Below, one piece after another: positions 63,840-64,000 of a stretch of DNA of 64,000 nucleotides; position 1 is the first letter of the stretch; each line of letters starts with the position of its first letter. This stretch comes from a virus. Made by a program: the position numbers and the translations under genes. The DNA lies in IMG/VR virus record IMGVR_UViG_3300027758_000008, positions 1-64,000 of that record, one strand, 5' to 3'. The notes below the pieces were generated by a model that was given only the letters and a program-made list of their open reading frames with translations, searched no databases and was not told the origin of the DNA.

Positions 63840-64000
63840 TTACGGCGACATGGAATTTAGGGGCAAATGCCCATTAGAAAGCGCTGAGCAGATAACGCTA
63901 TTTAATATTATCAGAAAGCGTTACCCACAAGCTATCCATCCGAGAAATGAAGGAAAGAGAACGCACAACCAAGTTAAGCGTCAAAAAGCGGAAGGTATGA
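63814..64000 (+). CDS. VRR-NUC-like nuclease, cut by window end
   Basis: The visible 62 codons read MKIPKWLPSYGDMEFRGKCP, then LESAEQITLFNIIRKRYPQ, AIHPRNEGKRT and VKRQKAEGM. An early Glu-Gln helix, RNEGKR and KAEGM are typical of the start of phage VRR-NUC nucleases. The gene overlaps the helicase end by 26 bases with a GAGGGA ribosome binding site. The catalytic part lies beyond the window. Confidence 0.65.
   Translation, partial: MKIPKWLPSYGDMEFRGKCPLESAEQITLFNIIRKRYPQAIHPRNEGKRTHNQVKRQKAEGM

Larger units (their letters stand above)
39924..64000. mobile_element. Unit B: second related phage genome, partial
   Basis: From 39924 the morphogenesis module of unit A is repeated with scattered substitutions as far as about 50.5 kb. 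Different terminase, accessory and replication genes follow, and the unit is cut by the window end. Shared genes differ mostly at third codon positions, so both sets look selected and functional. The left junction lies in a stretch of at least 120 identical bases at the tape-measure start. Confidence 0.75.

Noticed and set aside
1-64000. A single large phage with duplicated structural genes
   Set aside because: The duplicated block spans the entire morphogenesis module in the same order, with one full genome length between copies and separate replication blocks; two joined genomes explain this better.
1-64000. tRNA genes, diversity-generating retroelement, toxin-antitoxin pair
   Set aside because: No cloverleaf-like sequence, reverse transcriptase or paired template and variable repeats, or recognisable toxin was found by reading; very weak cases could be missed.

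Overview
The window holds tailed-phage DNA only; no bacterial housekeeping gene, rRNA, tRNA or CRISPR array was recognised. It reads as two related siphophage genomes joined head to tail. Unit A (1-39923) is a complete circle: it starts inside a tape-measure gene, runs through a whole phage, and reaches the same point of the tape-measure gene again at 39924. Unit B (39924 to the window end) repeats the morphogenesis module almost codon for codon but then carries different packaging, accessory and replication genes, and is cut at 64000. Gene types (lambda-like G/GT frameshift, NinX- and NinH-like proteins, P22 gp3-like and Sf6-like small terminases, 3-TM holin) and moderate G+C suggest a gammaproteobacterial host; the genus cannot be told. 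Unit A has no recognisable integrase or CI-type repressor. A tandem lysogen, a recombinant concatemer and an assembly join of two similar phages are therefore all open.

Layout of unit A, read along the minus-strand late operon: small and large terminase (14.2-12.5 kb), an SGNH-hydrolase fibre, minor head protein, portal, scaffold, major capsid, a plus-strand accessory cassette (5.4-6.6 kb), virion proteins, an SGNH fibre, head-tail connectors, tail terminator, a second small accessory gene (1.16-1.44 kb), tail tube and G/GT chaperones. It continues at the other end of the circle with tape measure, tail hub, fibre and lysis genes (40.0-30.7 kb). Minus-strand early genes (14.4-20.2 kb) include a cytosine methyltransferase, a NinX-like protein, a PAPS-reductase-like protein and many small unknowns. 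The replication block is an iteron array (20.2-20.6 kb), primase-helicase, VRR nuclease, SF2 helicase and a 57-residue HTH protein. Divergent plus-strand genes (25.6-30.7 kb) carry an exonuclease, recombination partners, an SSB-like protein, a pentapeptide-repeat protein and small regulators.

Unit B keeps the late genes (40.0-50.5 kb) with local swaps. The SGNH half of one fibre is replaced by a beta-helix. The plus-strand cassette carries other genes. One accessory gene is missing although its promoter remains. The terminase pair is of another type, with an HNH endonuclease between the subunits. Its replication block has a different iteron array, a different primase-helicase, a YdaS/Cro-like regulator, and Sak4-like, SSB-like, YqaJ, helicase and VRR genes.

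The most striking unexplained signal is a promoter type repeated at eight places: a TGGTYWRACCA palindrome exactly 30 bases (start to start) before a -10 box, with no recognisable -35. It stands in front of nearly every accessory transcript in both units and suggests a dedicated regulator controlling a dispersed set of accessory genes. The other main signals are the two non-homologous iteron arrays, each next to its own primase, and the promoter-terminator-bounded cargo slot beside the capsid gene.
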